64,000 nt of DNA from Flavobacterium hungaricum (GCF_015182285.1 NZ_PRDM01000003.1:62001-126000); one strand, 5' to 3'; shown: positions 17,334 through 27,645, counted from the stretch's first letter. Notes: a model not told the origin generated them from the sequence alone. A program made the numbers and translations.

Positions 17334-17892
17334 ATGAATAAAAAAACAAGATTTTGTAAATGATTATATAAGTGGTTTTATATCTCAAAACTTTCCAGAG
17401 TTCTTTAGGTTTAAAATCGAGATTAATAAGGATGCTTTACAAGTAAGAACATTTAATTTTGCAAACAATAGAATCGAAATGTTTACATCAAAGAAAACTT
17501 CGATTGATCAAAGCAAAGAAAAAACATTTATCTATGAGTTTGACAAACACATAGACACGATTCGATTTACAAATAGTAATTTGTATTTTAACAGTAAACT
17601 TTTGAAAATAATTGATCAAAAGAAAATCAGCAGTAAAGGTGAATCAATAACAGTCTATAAATGTTTGTACCATGATACTAAGGATTATAGATCCGATAAG
17701 CATTTGTATTTGGATAGAAAGGGAGGACTTCTTTTTCTTGAAAATTTATTTACAGGTGAAATGTATGAGTTTGATACAAACGAATATGGCAGTATTCACA
17801 AAAAGATAGCTTTAAAGAAATTTAGTTTTCAAGATGGACCTTTTGAACTACAGTATGGAAAAAGAGATTACATTGAAATTAATCCAAATTAG
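17334..17892 (+). pseudogene. Hypothetical gene frameshifted in an A7 tract
   Basis: An ATG at 17334 opens MNKK and then meets a stop within 10 codons. Removing one A from the seven-A run at 17340-17346 joins this start to an open frame that continues without stop to 17892, reading MNKKQDFVNDYISGF and about 170 further residues. The frame downstream has no start before 17479, so the intact gene began at 17334. It is therefore a one-base frameshift, a sequencing error in the homopolymer, or a slippage-controlled gene. The product has no recognised family and is soluble with alternating strands. Confidence 0.65.
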
Positions 17893-17943
17893 TTATCTCT
17901 TAAGAACTCCAAATTTGAAATGCTTCGTAAAGACCACCATTTT

Positions 17944-18840
17944 TTAATTCAAAATTCGATATTCATTAGGAGTGCTTCCAACATGCTGTTTGAAAAAACG
18001 CGTGAAGTGCTGCGGGTATTTAAAACCTAATTCATAAGCGACTTCGTTAATGGTTTTTGTCGAATCGAATATCTTATTTTTAGCAGTATCTATTATTTTA
18101 TTCTGAATGTATTCCTGGGCAGATTTCCCTGTTTCTTTTTTAATAAGGTCACCAAAATAATTAGGAGATAAGTTTAGTTCGCCAGCGTAATACGCTACGG
18201 AAGGCAGTCCTAAGATATTTGGTTTATCTGATGAAAAATAACTGTTTAAAAGTTCCTCAAATTTTTCAACAATTCCTTTGTTGGTTGTGTCTCTGGTTAT
18301 GAACTGGCGGTCGTAGAACCTTTCGCAGTAATTCAAAAATAATTCAATATTTGAAGCAATAAGTTTTTTGCTGTGTTTGTCAATAGACTGCTTTAATTCT
18401 GTTTCTATTTTCGCAAAACAGTCAAAGACAAGCTGTTTTTCTTTCTCTGATAAGTGCAGGGCTTCACTTGTATTATAGCTGAAAAAGTTATAGTCACTAA
18501 TAGTTTTAGCAAGCGTGGTACCGCGAATTAAATCGGGATGAAAAACCAATCCATGTCCTGCGGGCTGGTAATAATCTACTTTGTTTTCTACATCAATGGT
18601 CTGTCCTGGCGATACGAAAACTAAGGTTCCTTCCTGATAGTCATAATAATTACGCCCATATTTCAAATCCCCGCATTTTACATCTTTCAAAAAAATGCAG
18701 TAAAGTTCAAAATTCATCCTTGAACCTGTTCTTGGTTTTGCTTTATTAAAATCAATTATACTAACTAAAGGATGTAATGTTTCATGATTATTAAAATCAT
18801 TATACTCATTAATAGTCTCGAAGTTAAATACCTGTCCCAT
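17944..18840 (-). CDS. AraC-family transcriptional regulator
   Basis: A 298-aa paralogue of the AraC gene at 14049. N-terminal sensor domain (about 20-130) and C-terminal tandem HTH (about 200-298; ELNLSPNYFGDLIKKETGKS and EVAYELGFKYPQHFTRFFKQHVG). It is divergent from the aldo/keto reductase at 19005 with a 164-bp gap between starts, the usual layout for a regulator of the neighbouring gene and perhaps of the long plus-strand redox cluster beyond it. Effector unknown. Confidence 0.92.
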   Translation of the reverse strand: MGQVFNFETINEYNDFNNHETLHPLVSIIDFNKAKPRTGSRMNFELYCIFLKDVKCGDLKYGRNYYDYQEGTLVFVSPGQTIDVENKVDYYQPAGHGLVFHPDLIRGTTLAKTISDYNFFSYNTSEALHLSEKEKQLVFDCFAKIETELKQSIDKHSKKLIASNIELFLNYCERFYDRQFITRDTTNKGIVEKFEELLNSYFSSDKPNILGLPSVAYYAGELNLSPNYFGDLIKKETGKSAQEYIQNKIIDTAKNKIFDSTKTINEVAYELGFKYPQHFTRFFKQHVGSTPNEYRILN

Positions 18841-18992
18841 GTCTTCATCGTTGTTTGTTAAACAAATTTAGCTATTTAAGTACAGTTTTAACAGCAGTAT
18901 ACTCTGAATCAGTAATCTTGGTAGGAGATTCCGTAATCCGTATACCAAAACCCATGTATTTAGTTCGGAGATTTGTAATAATAGAATTATAA

Positions 18993-19856
<864 letters not shown>

Positions 19857-19877
19857 CTAACTAGAGAAAAATTTAAA

Positions 19878-19922
19878 ATGGATAGAAGATCAATATTAAA
19901 AAACACAGCAATTGCAGGATAG
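19878..19922 (+). pseudogene. Vestigial Tat leader of a lost oxidoreductase
   Basis: Fourteen codons, MDRRSILKNTAIAG, followed by TAG. The sequence is the beginning of a twin-arginine signal peptide (RR-x-x-LK-x-x-A-x-AG), as found on Tat-exported oxidoreductases, but the rest of the gene is gone and the next gene begins 40 bp later. It sits 21 bp after the aldo/keto reductase, where a Tat-exported partner would be expected. I read it as a deletion scar. Confidence 0.55.
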
Positions 19923-19962
19923 AGTAGGAAAACAAAAAAAGTAATTAAAAATTAAAAATAGT

Positions 19963-20406
19963 ATGAAAAAATCATTTTTTAAACTGCTGATATTCATTGT
20001 GATGATAAACAGTTCTTTTGCTCAAAATACTGCTTCTGAAGAGGAAGTAATACAGCTTTCAAAACAAAAATGGCAATGGATGGCTGATAAGAATGTCAAT
20101 AAGCTTACACCATTGTTTGATAATAAATCTGTCTTTGTTCATATGGGAGGAAGTTGGGGAAAGACGCAGGAAATCAATGTAATTAAAAGCGGCGGAATTC
20201 ATTATAAGAAAGCTGATGTTCATGAAGTTTCAGTAAACATTATCGATAATACAGCCATACTTTTAAACAAAATTACACTATTGGCTGTAGTGGGAGGCAA
20301 TGAAGTAACCAATCCTTTTATAGTAACAGAAGTATATGTAAAAGGCATTAATGGCTGGAAGCTGGGATCATTGTCTTTCACTAAAGTAATGTCGCCTGAA
20401 AAATAA
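19963..20406 (+). CDS. NTF2-like (SnoaL/DUF4440-type) secreted protein
   Basis: A 147-aa protein with a signal peptide (cleavage near NSSFAQ) and a cone-shaped NTF2-like fold: helices around EEVIQLSKQKWQWMADKN, then strands through SVFVHMGGSW and ITLLAVVGG. The family includes small-molecule-binding proteins and isomerases; activity here is unknown. It lies 11 bp before the alpha/beta hydrolase and belongs to the same transcription unit. Confidence 0.8.
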   Translation: MKKSFFKLLIFIVMINSSFAQNTASEEEVIQLSKQKWQWMADKNVNKLTPLFDNKSVFVHMGGSWGKTQEINVIKSGGIHYKKADVHEVSVNIIDNTAILLNKITLLAVVGGNEVTNPFIVTEVYVKGINGWKLGSLSFTKVMSPEK

Positions 20407-20417
20407 ATAACTAAAAT

Positions 20418-21506
20418 ATGATGGATAACAAAATCATTAACTATTGGATCGTTTTATGTCTGTCGTTAATAACGGCAGGCTCATCACTTACAGCACAGAA
20501 AAAAGTAAAACAAAAGCCAATACTTATAGAAGAGCAGGGAAGCTTCGCTGTTGGCGGAACCATAATTGAAAACCCGGGAACTTTTGAGCCTTATAATATT
20601 ACGCCGGCAGGACAGACCTTTCGTGGAGATCATGCTTATGTTTTTTATCAAATTCCAGCCAATGCGCACAAATATCCGTTGGTCATGTGGCACGGCATAG
20701 GCCAGTTTTCCAAGACTTGGGAATCCACACCGGACGGGCGTGAAGGGTTTCAGAATATTTTTCTTCGCAAAAAATATCCTGTTTATCTGATCGATCAGCC
20801 CAGAAGAGGAAATGCAGGCAGAAGTACTGCGGAGGCTTCTATAAAACCAGTTCCGGATGAGCAGCAATGGTTTGGCGTTTTCCGCGTGGGAATCTGGCCG
20901 GACTATTTTGATGGAGTACAGTTTGCCAGGGATGAAGAAACACTTAACCAGTACTTCCGATCGATGACTCCAAATTTAGGTACAATTGATTTGAATGTTA
21001 CTACAGATGCGGCTGCTGCGCTGTTTACAAAAACAGGCCCTGCAATTCTGGTTACGCATTCCCATTCAGGCGGAATGGGCTGGATGACAGCAATTAAAAA
21101 CCAGAATGTAAAAGCCATTGTATCTTATGAACCAGGAAGCGGATTTTTATTTCCCGAAGGAGAGGTTCCGTCGCCCATAGCGAGTTCTGCGGGAGCACTT
21201 GAAGCCGCCGGCATTCCTCTTAACGATTTTATGAAGTTGACCAAAATTCCGATCATAATTTATTACGGAGATAATATTCCCGATAAACCATCTAAAAATT
21301 CAGGTGCCGATGGATGGCGTGCACGTTTGGAAATGGCAAGACTATGGCGAGATGCCGTAAACAAAAAAGGCGGCGATGTAACGGTGGTGCATCTTCCTGA
21401 AATTGGAATTAAGGGAAATACGCACTTTCCATTTTCAGATTTAAATAACATTCAGATTGCAGATCTTATGTCTGACTGGTTAAAAGGAAAAGGACTGGAT
21501 AAGTAA
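20418..21506 (+). CDS. Secreted alpha/beta-hydrolase
   Basis: A 362-aa protein with an N-terminal signal region (to about residue 27) and an alpha/beta-hydrolase fold. The nucleophile elbow is THSHSGG (near residue 215), the oxyanion region WHGIGQFSKTW, and a C-terminal His is available in GNTHFPF. Esterase or lactonase activity is plausible; substrate unknown. Neighbours are tightly spaced on both sides (11 and 18 bp), so it belongs to the operon with the flavodoxin and cupin genes. Confidence 0.85.
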   Translation: MMDNKIINYWIVLCLSLITAGSSLTAQKKVKQKPILIEEQGSFAVGGTIIENPGTFEPYNITPAGQTFRGDHAYVFYQIPANAHKYPLVMWHGIGQFSKTWESTPDGREGFQNIFLRKKYPVYLIDQPRRGNAGRSTAEASIKPVPDEQQWFGVFRVGIWPDYFDGVQFARDEETLNQYFRSMTPNLGTIDLNVTTDAAAALFTKTGPAILVTHSHSGGMGWMTAIKNQNVKAIVSYEPGSGFLFPEGEVPSPIASSAGALEAAGIPLNDFMKLTKIPIIIYYGDNIPDKPSKNSGADGWRARLEMARLWRDAVNKKGGDVTVVHLPEIGIKGNTHFPFSDLNNIQIADLMSDWLKGKGLDK

Positions 21507-21524
21507 CAGGAAAGAGACAAGAAA

Positions 21525-22151
21525 ATGAAAAAACTAACAGCAATCTGCTTTATGCTTACAACAGCTGCCTGTATGTTTTCAGGCTGCAGTAAAGCGCAGG
21601 AAGCATCTCAGGATAAGACAGCGGTACAAACTGATAAAAATATACTGATCGTATATTTATCAAGAACCAAAAACACCAAAGCAGTTGCCGAGATGATTCA
21701 TAAGAATGTGGGAGGCACATTGACAGCACTGGAATTACAGAATCCTTACCCTGAAGATTATAAAACAATAGTCAGCCAGGTTGCCAAAGAAAACGAAACA
21801 GGATTTCTTCCTCCGCTTAAAACCAAGATAGACCATATTGAAAAATTTGATGTTGTATTTGTAGGCTTTCCAACATGGGGAATGCAGCTGCCACCGCCTA
21901 TGAAAAGTTTTTTGAAGCAATACAATTTGGAAGGGAAAACAGTTATCCCGTTCAATACCAATGCAGGTTATGGAATAGGAAGCACCTTTCAAACTGTAAA
22001 AGAGTTATGTCATAAAAGTACTTTTTTAGAAGGTTTTTCTACAAAAGGCGGAATAGAAAGAGACGGAGTTTTATTTGTGATGGAAGGCAGCAAGGAGAAA
22101 GAGGTTCAGACTGAAGTTCAAAACTGGCTTAAGAAAATTGGTTTTAATTAA
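21525..22151 (+). CDS. Flavodoxin-family lipoprotein
   Basis: A 208-aa protein with a lipobox (FSGC, near Cys 20) and a flavodoxin fold: ILIVYLSRTKNTKAVAEMI is the FMN phosphate loop, VFVGFPTWGMQLPPPM the second flavin-contact loop. Flavodoxins are normally cytoplasmic electron carriers, so a lipid-anchored version outside the cytoplasm is unusual, though this subgroup is seen in Bacteroidota. It could be an electron partner for a nearby exported oxidoreductase. Confidence 0.85.
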   Translation: MKKLTAICFMLTTAACMFSGCSKAQEASQDKTAVQTDKNILIVYLSRTKNTKAVAEMIHKNVGGTLTALELQNPYPEDYKTIVSQVAKENETGFLPPLKTKIDHIEKFDVVFVGFPTWGMQLPPPMKSFLKQYNLEGKTVIPFNTNAGYGIGSTFQTVKELCHKSTFLEGFSTKGGIERDGVLFVMEGSKEKEVQTEVQNWLKKIGFN

Positions 22152-22161
22152 ATAAAGAAAA

Positions 22162-22872
22162 ATGAAAACACTCTCGATACTTATAATGATTGTATTTGCT
22201 TGTGCAGAAGGAAATTCGCAGACTGATCAAAATCAGAATTTAAGCAGGCAGCAGCAGGCAATTGTAAAAATTGGAGCACTTACAGCCAAAGGGGATTTAG
22301 TAAAATTGAAAACGGAATTAAATCAGGGACTTGACGCAGGTTTGACCGTTAATCAGATTAAGGAAACACTAGTGCATTTATACGCCTACTGCGGATTTCC
22401 AAGAAGCATTCGCGGACTGCAGACTTTTATGGCTGTACTAGAAGAACGTAAAGCAAAAGGAATAACCGATACAATTGGAGCAGAGGCATCACCCATAAAA
22501 GACGAACGTTCGAAATATGATCGTGGTAAAGCAGTACTGGCAGAGCTTACCAAGACATCAAAGGACGGACCAAAAACAGGCTATTCTGCCTTTGCACCGG
22601 AAATTGATGTTTTTTTGAAAGAACATCTTTTTGCAGATATTTTTGAACGTGATGTTTTAACGTATTCCGAAAGAGAATTGGTAACGGTTTCTGTAATAGC
22701 CAGTATAGGAGAGGCAGAACCTATGCTGCAATCACATTTGAATATCTGCCTGAATGTGGGTTTAACGCCAAAACAGCTCCAGGAATTTGTTGAAATTATC
22801 AAAACAACGATTGGCGCGAAAGAAGCTTTTGCGGCACAAAAGATAGTAGATCAGGTTTTAAGACAGAAGTAA
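22162..22872 (+). CDS. Carboxymuconolactone-decarboxylase-like protein, two domains
   Basis: A 236-aa exported protein (signal peptide to about residue 18) with two CMD domains, about 30-110 (GLTVNQIKETLVHLYAYCGFPRS) and 140-232 (VGLTPKQLQEFVEII). The AhpD-type CxxC redox pair is absent, which favours the decarboxylase/unknown branch. The family acts on aromatic-ring cleavage lactones or as a peroxidase partner; neither is proven here. It is 10 bp after the flavodoxin gene. Confidence 0.85.
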   Translation: MKTLSILIMIVFACAEGNSQTDQNQNLSRQQQAIVKIGALTAKGDLVKLKTELNQGLDAGLTVNQIKETLVHLYAYCGFPRSIRGLQTFMAVLEERKAKGITDTIGAEASPIKDERSKYDRGKAVLAELTKTSKDGPKTGYSAFAPEIDVFLKEHLFADIFERDVLTYSERELVTVSVIASIGEAEPMLQSHLNICLNVGLTPKQLQEFVEIIKTTIGAKEAFAAQKIVDQVLRQK

Positions 22873-22888
22873 AATTAAAGAGGTGAAA

Positions 22889-23380
22889 ATGAAAAAAATA
22901 AAATTAAATATACTTACTGCTTCTTCATTCTTCATTGTCATGACAGTTTTGTCTTGTAATGATTCTAATCAAAAGCAGACCAGTGTAACAAGTAAAGATG
23001 TGATTTTCCCAAAAGGTAAAGAAGTAACAAACGGCAATTTTAAAGGGTCGGCTTTTTTAACTATGCTGATGCAAAGCGACACCTTGTACAATATACAGAT
23101 TGGAAATGTAACTTTTGAACCCGGAGCCAGAACAAAATGGCATTATCATAAAGGCGGACAGATTTTATTGGTGACAAAAGGCAGAGGGTATTATCAGGAA
23201 AAGGGAAAACAGAAAGAAATAATCCAGAAAGGCGATGTGGTTAAATGTCCTCCTAATATAATTCATTGGCATGGAGCTTCTTCAAAGGATACTCTTGTTC
23301 ATGTTGCCATAAGCCCTAATACGGATAAAGGTTCTGTGGTTTGGTTGGAGCATGTGAGTGATGCTGCGTATAATAAATAA
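22889..23380 (+). CDS. Cupin-domain lipoprotein
   Basis: I prefer the ATG at 22889 to the GTG at 22883; this gives 163 aa. Lipobox VLSC followed by NDSNQ. One cupin domain (about 60-150) with metal ligands in KWHYHKGGQ and later IIHWHG. Cupins of this RmlC-like type often partner with CMD proteins, as here (gap under 20 bp). Enzyme activity not assignable. Last of the tightly packed genes; the regulator at 23429 follows after 48 bp. Confidence 0.85.
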   Translation: MKKIKLNILTASSFFIVMTVLSCNDSNQKQTSVTSKDVIFPKGKEVTNGNFKGSAFLTMLMQSDTLYNIQIGNVTFEPGARTKWHYHKGGQILLVTKGRGYYQEKGKQKEIIQKGDVVKCPPNIIHWHGASSKDTLVHVAISPNTDKGSVVWLEHVSDAAYNK

Positions 23381-23428
23381 AAAGATGTTTCAGGCTTTGA
23401 TTTTTTTCAAAGCAGGAAAATAAAATAA

Positions 23429-24184
23429 ATGGAAAAAAGATTGAAAGAACTCATTTTGGAATTTTCCAAAACAGCATGGAAAGAATACTTACCACATTTA
23501 TCCCTGGACTGCGTGGTTTTTGGCTACAATGCAGGCAATATGAAAGTACTGCTTTTAAAACTAAAAGATCAAGAACTATGGTCATTACCTGGGGGGTATA
23601 TTAAAAAAGATGAAGATACGAAAGATGCAGCCAAAAGGATATTGAATGACAGAACCGGAGGGGATAATATATACCTTCAGCAGTTCCGTTTTTTTGCTGA
23701 GATGGGCAGGAGTGAAGATTTTTTTACGGATTATGATGACGGTTTATGGCATAAACAGCGTTTTATTACTTTAGGTTTTTACGCTCTTGCAGACTTCGCA
23801 GCAGTAAATCCTGTTGTTGATATTTTTTCAAGTATATGTCAGTGGGTTGATATTGATGATTTACCGCCAATGATGATGGATCACAGGAATATTTTAAATG
23901 AAGCTTTATACACGCTGCGAAGAGAACTTAATTACAAACCCATTGGTTACAATCTTCTGCCTCTTGAATTCACAATGCCTGAATTGCAAAGACTTTACGA
24001 AATAATACTGAACAAGAAATTGAACAGAGGCAATTTTTACAGAAAAATGATCGGTTATGATATTTTAGATAAGATGGACGAGCCAAGAATGGAAGGCAAA
24101 GCGCATAAGGCACCAAATGTTTACAGGTTTAATCTGGAGAAATACAATAATGCGCTTCAAAATGGGCTTAAAGAAGGCTGGTAA
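23429..24184 (+). CDS. NrtR-type transcriptional regulator (degenerate Nudix + winged helix)
   Basis: A 251-aa protein. N-terminal Nudix fold (about 20-150), but the Nudix box GGYIKKDEDTKDAAKR followed by ILNDR lacks the REUxEE catalytic glutamates, so it should bind rather than hydrolyse its ligand. The C-terminal part (about 165-245; FTMPELQRLYEIIL and GKAHKAPNVYRF) is the winged-helix DNA-binding domain of NrtR/AraR-type regulators. In Bacteroidota such proteins sense sugar or nucleotide derivatives. It sits between the cupin operon and the molybdenum hydroxylase genes and may control either. Confidence 0.85.
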   Translation: MEKRLKELILEFSKTAWKEYLPHLSLDCVVFGYNAGNMKVLLLKLKDQELWSLPGGYIKKDEDTKDAAKRILNDRTGGDNIYLQQFRFFAEMGRSEDFFTDYDDGLWHKQRFITLGFYALADFAAVNPVVDIFSSICQWVDIDDLPPMMMDHRNILNEALYTLRRELNYKPIGYNLLPLEFTMPELQRLYEIILNKKLNRGNFYRKMIGYDILDKMDEPRMEGKAHKAPNVYRFNLEKYNNALQNGLKEGW

Positions 24185-24318
24185 TTTCAGTATAACTTCA
24201 CCGTAAGTTTACTGTTAGCAGATTGTATAAAAATATTGAAACTATACGGATTCTTACAGATAGAATTTGTATTTTTAGGTAAAGGATTGATTTTGAATAA
24301 TTTTTAAATTTTAGATGT

Positions 24319-24789
24319 ATGATATCATTAAATGTAAATGGACAAATCCATCAGTTTGATGCTGATCCTGAAATGCCGATACTGTGGGTGGTCCGCGATA
24401 TTCTGAACCTGACGGGTACTAAATACGGATGCGGGGTGGCGCAGTGCGGAGCTTGTGTAGTACACCTCGATGGTGAAGCCGTTAGATCATGTGTCACAAA
24501 AATAAAAAGGGCAGAGGGTAAAAAAATTACTACCATTGAAGGACTTTCACAAAACAATGATCATCCTGCACAAAAGGCCTGGCAGGAAATAGATGTACCC
24601 CAATGTGGTTACTGCCACTCTGGTCAGATCATGTCGGCTGCTGTTCTTTTGAGAGAAAATCCAAATCCAACAGATGAGGATATCGATAACGCCATGTCTG
24701 GAAATATATGCAGATGCGGCACGTATCCAAGAATTCGCAAAGCAATTCATTTGGCAGCTGAAATACAGCGTAATTCAGTTAAATCCTAA
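24319..24789 (+). CDS. 2Fe-2S subunit of molybdenum hydroxylase (isoquinoline oxidoreductase alpha type)
   Basis: A 156-aa ferredoxin-like electron-transfer subunit. Plant-type [2Fe-2S] site in [14 protein letters not shown] plus Cys in VRSC, and C-terminal helical [2Fe-2S] site in QCGYCHSGQ and [10 protein letters not shown]. This two-cluster layout is diagnostic of the xanthine-dehydrogenase family small subunit. Together with the genes at 24801 and 25468 it forms a complete hydroxylase without the separate FAD subunit, as in isoquinoline 1-oxidoreductase and aldehyde oxidases that reduce cytochrome c. Confidence 0.95.
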   Translation: MISLNVNGQIHQFDADPEMPILWVVRDILNLTGTKYGCGVAQCGACVVHLDGEAVRSCVTKIKRAEGKKITTIEGLSQNNDHPAQKAWQEIDVPQCGYCHSGQIMSAAVLLRENPNPTDEDIDNAMSGNICRCGTYPRIRKAIHLAAEIQRNSVKS

Positions 24790-24800
24790 TTTGATATCAG

Positions 24801-25445
24801 ATGAAAAAAATATTTTATTCGGCAAAAAAAATACCAGCTCGAAAATGGATGCTTTTCGGCGGTTTTTTTCTTCTGCTAACCAGTACTTTACTGGCTTTTG
24901 GAATCAAAGAAAAAATCAACGATCGCCAGTATGTCGCAATTCCGTTTGTTAAAAAGGATAGTATTGCTTCGGTAAAAGCTTTTGAAAAAGTCTATGCCGT
25001 ACTAATGAGCCCTCGTTGTATGAACTGTCATCCTGCAGGAGATATCCCTTTGCAGGGAGACGACAGCCATCTGCATCAAATGTCTCCAAAACGAGGAAAA
25101 GACGGGAAAGGAATTTATGCCATGAAATGTTCCAACTGCCATCAGCTGGAAAATACGCCGGGTCTGCATTCACCTCCCGGACATCCCGAATGGCATTTAC
25201 CGCCGGTAGATATGAAAATGGTTTTTGAAGGCAGGACTGCACATCAGTTGGCAAAACAGTTAGTAGATCCAAAACAAAACGGAAATAAAGATCTTCAAAA
25301 ATTAATTGAGCATGCTGATGACGGGCTTGTACTTACAGGCTGGAAACCTGCACAAGGACTGAAATTACCGCCTTTGAGCCACAAAGAATTTAAAAAAGCA
25401 TGGATAACGTGGTTAGAAAACGGGGCTTACGCTCCTAAACCTTAA
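24801..25445 (+). CDS. Dihaem c-type cytochrome subunit of the molybdenum hydroxylase
   Basis: A 214-aa protein with one N-terminal membrane anchor (about 17-35) and two c-haem sites, C73-x-x-C76-H77 (RCMNCH) and C110-x-x-C113-H114 (KCSNCH). Methionines that could be distal ligands lie around the second site. It replaces the usual FAD subunit as electron outlet: electrons from the molybdenum centre pass through 2Fe-2S to this cytochrome. Located 11 bp after the 2Fe-2S gene and 22 bp before the large subunit, so it is clearly part of one operon. Confidence 0.88.
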   Translation: MKKIFYSAKKIPARKWMLFGGFFLLLTSTLLAFGIKEKINDRQYVAIPFVKKDSIASVKAFEKVYAVLMSPRCMNCHPAGDIPLQGDDSHLHQMSPKRGKDGKGIYAMKCSNCHQLENTPGLHSPPGHPEWHLPPVDMKMVFEGRTAHQLAKQLVDPKQNGNKDLQKLIEHADDGLVLTGWKPAQGLKLPPLSHKEFKKAWITWLENGAYAPKP

Positions 25446-25467
25446 CATTAACTAAAGTCAGTCGAGT

Positions 25468-27621
25468 ATGTCTTCAATTAACAATACATCCAGAAGAAAT
25501 TTTTTAAAAATTGCAGGTTTAGGAGGAACAGCACTTTACCTTGGTATTTTTTCATCAGATTCTACCGCCAGCGTTATAAATCCATTAAAACTGGCAGAAG
25601 AAGCAAAGTCAGTAGAATTGAATGCGTGGGTTATTATTGATACCTCAGGCAAGGTTACACTTGTAGATCACCGTGCCGAAATGGGACAGGGATCTTTTCA
25701 TTCTGTTCCGCAGATTCTTGCAGAAGAATTAGAAGTAGGCCTTAATGATATCAATGTCATCTTTGGAAAAGGTGATAAAAAATATGGAAATCAGGTTACA
25801 GGCGGAAGTTCAACCATTCGTTCCAATTATAAAAAATTCCTTAAACTTACTGCTACTGCGAGAGAAATGCTGATTGCCGCAGCCGCAACTCAGTGGAAAG
25901 TTCCTCATGAGGAATGTTATGCCGAACTGGGGCATGTGATACATCGCAATTCAGGCAAAAAAGCACATTATGGAGAATTGGTCACAGCAGCTTCAAAACT
26001 GGAAATTCCGCAGAATGTAAAACTTAAAAACCGTTCTGATTATAAATTAATCGGTAAGTCGCTTCGCCGTATTGATACACTGCCAAAAACAAACGGAAAA
26101 CTAATATTCGGATTAGATAAAAGGATTCCCGGAATGGTGTATGCAGCCGTTGAGAGAAATCCAAGATTTAGAGGAAAAGTAAAAAGCTTTGATGCGGCAG
26201 CGGCTTTAAAAGTGCCCGGCGTAAAAAAAGTATTCAAAATAAAAATGCTTGTTTTCAAAACCTATCGGGAGGGTGTAGCAGTTGTGGCTGACAGCACATG
26301 GGCCGCTTTTCAGGGAAAGAAACTGCTAAAAGTAGAGTGGGACGATTCGGGATTTGAACACATCAATACCGCCGATATTTATAAGAAGCAGTTAGAAAAT
26401 GTAATGAACCAAGAAGGACTGTCTTTTAAAGAGCAGGGCAATCCGACGAGTGTTATTGCAAATTCTGTAAAAAAGCTGGATTTAATTTACCAGACACCTT
26501 ACCAGTCCCATTATTGCATGGAACCACTGAATTGTATTGCTGATTTTAAAGATGGTAAAGTAGAAATATGGGGACCAATTCAGGCGCCGGACTGGGTTCA
26601 GGATGCGCTGAGTGAAGAATTGAAAATGCCCCGTGAAAACGTGATTGTAAACATGACTTTTCTCGGAGGCGGATTCGGCCGTAAAGCTTTTATGGACTAT
26701 CCTCACGAAGCTGCTGTAATTTCGAGAGAAATCAATTCACCGGTGCAGGTCGTATGGACAAGAGAAGATGATGCTACGCAGGGACCGTATCGTCCGGGTA
26801 TTACGTACAGATGTGAAGGTGTTGTAAATAATGGGAAAATTGAGGCACTGAAATTTAGAATGTCAGGTCAGAATAACGATCACTGGCGGGATCCTGCTAC
26901 AAAAACAAGTGCCAATCGCAGTACGAGTGAAGGATTCTTAAAACCTTATTTTGATACGGTAAAAAATGTAAGTTTTGCTGAGGTACTTTTCGAAACTCCT
27001 ATTCCAAGTATGTGGTGGCGTTCTGTATATGCCTCTACAAACGGTTTTGCTTACGAAAGTTTTATGGATGAAATGGCGCATGAAGCCAATAAGGATCCGC
27101 TTGATTTTAGACGGGAATATCTGGATGAAAGAATCCATAAACTTATTGACAAACTCGAAGAAGTTTCGGGATGGAAAAAGCGTAAAAAAAATGAAGGTTT
27201 TGGCGTCGCCATAACAGAATGTTTTTCATCTACTGTTGGTCATATCGTAAAAGTATCAAAAAAGAACGGGGGAGTAAAAATAGACAAAGTCTGGGCTGTA
27301 ATGGATTGTGGCTGGTATGTAAATCCAGATATTATCAGAGCACAGGTAGAAGGTTCGATCGTGATGGGAATTGGTGCAGCGGCTTTTCATGAAATAACAT
27401 TTAAAGACGGTATTACCAATCAAAAAAACTTTTACGATTACCAAATGCCCCGTATCAATGATATTCCGCCAATCGAAGTTTATATAATGGAAAATAGTGA
27501 AGACGCTGGTGGAGTTGGAGAACCTGGATTGCCGCCATTAGCACCGGCACTGACCAACGCGATTTTTGACCTTACAGGAAAAAGAATCAGAAAACTGCCT
27601 TTTAATCTTGCTCAGATTTAA
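25468..27621 (+). CDS. Molybdopterin-binding large subunit of molybdenum hydroxylase (Tat-exported)
   Basis: A 717-aa subunit. The Tat leader SRRNFLKIAGLGG marks export of a folded cofactor-bearing enzyme. Molybdopterin domains are visible from VVIIDT-like strands at about 52, DHRAEMGQGSFHSVPQ (about 68), LGGGFGRKAF (about 398) to the catalytic Glu in GGVGEPGLPPLAP (near 690). Similar to isoquinoline 1-oxidoreductase beta subunits and aldehyde oxidases; the substrate is not determinable. The cluster has the electron route but no visible chaperone or MCD-maturation gene. Confidence 0.93.
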   Translation: MSSINNTSRRNFLKIAGLGGTALYLGIFSSDSTASVINPLKLAEEAKSVELNAWVIIDTSGKVTLVDHRAEMGQGSFHSVPQILAEELEVGLNDINVIFGKGDKKYGNQVTGGSSTIRSNYKKFLKLTATAREMLIAAAATQWKVPHEECYAELGHVIHRNSGKKAHYGELVTAASKLEIPQNVKLKNRSDYKLIGKSLRRIDTLPKTNGKLIFGLDKRIPGMVYAAVERNPRFRGKVKSFDAAAALKVPGVKKVFKIKMLVFKTYREGVAVVADSTWAAFQGKKLLKVEWDDSGFEHINTADIYKKQLENVMNQEGLSFKEQGNPTSVIANSVKKLDLIYQTPYQSHYCMEPLNCIADFKDGKVEIWGPIQAPDWVQDALSEELKMPRENVIVNMTFLGGGFGRKAFMDYPHEAAVISREINSPVQVVWTREDDATQGPYRPGITYRCEGVVNNGKIEALKFRMSGQNNDHWRDPATKTSANRSTSEGFLKPYFDTVKNVSFAEVLFETPIPSMWWRSVYASTNGFAYESFMDEMAHEANKDPLDFRREYLDERIHKLIDKLEEVSGWKKRKKNEGFGVAITECFSSTVGHIVKVSKKNGGVKIDKVWAVMDCGWYVNPDIIRAQVEGSIVMGIGAAAFHEITFKDGITNQKNFYDYQMPRINDIPPIEVYIMENSEDAGGVGEPGLPPLAPALTNAIFDLTGKRIRKLPFNLAQI

Positions 27622-27645
27622 TTGGGAATCAAAATAGCAGACTTG

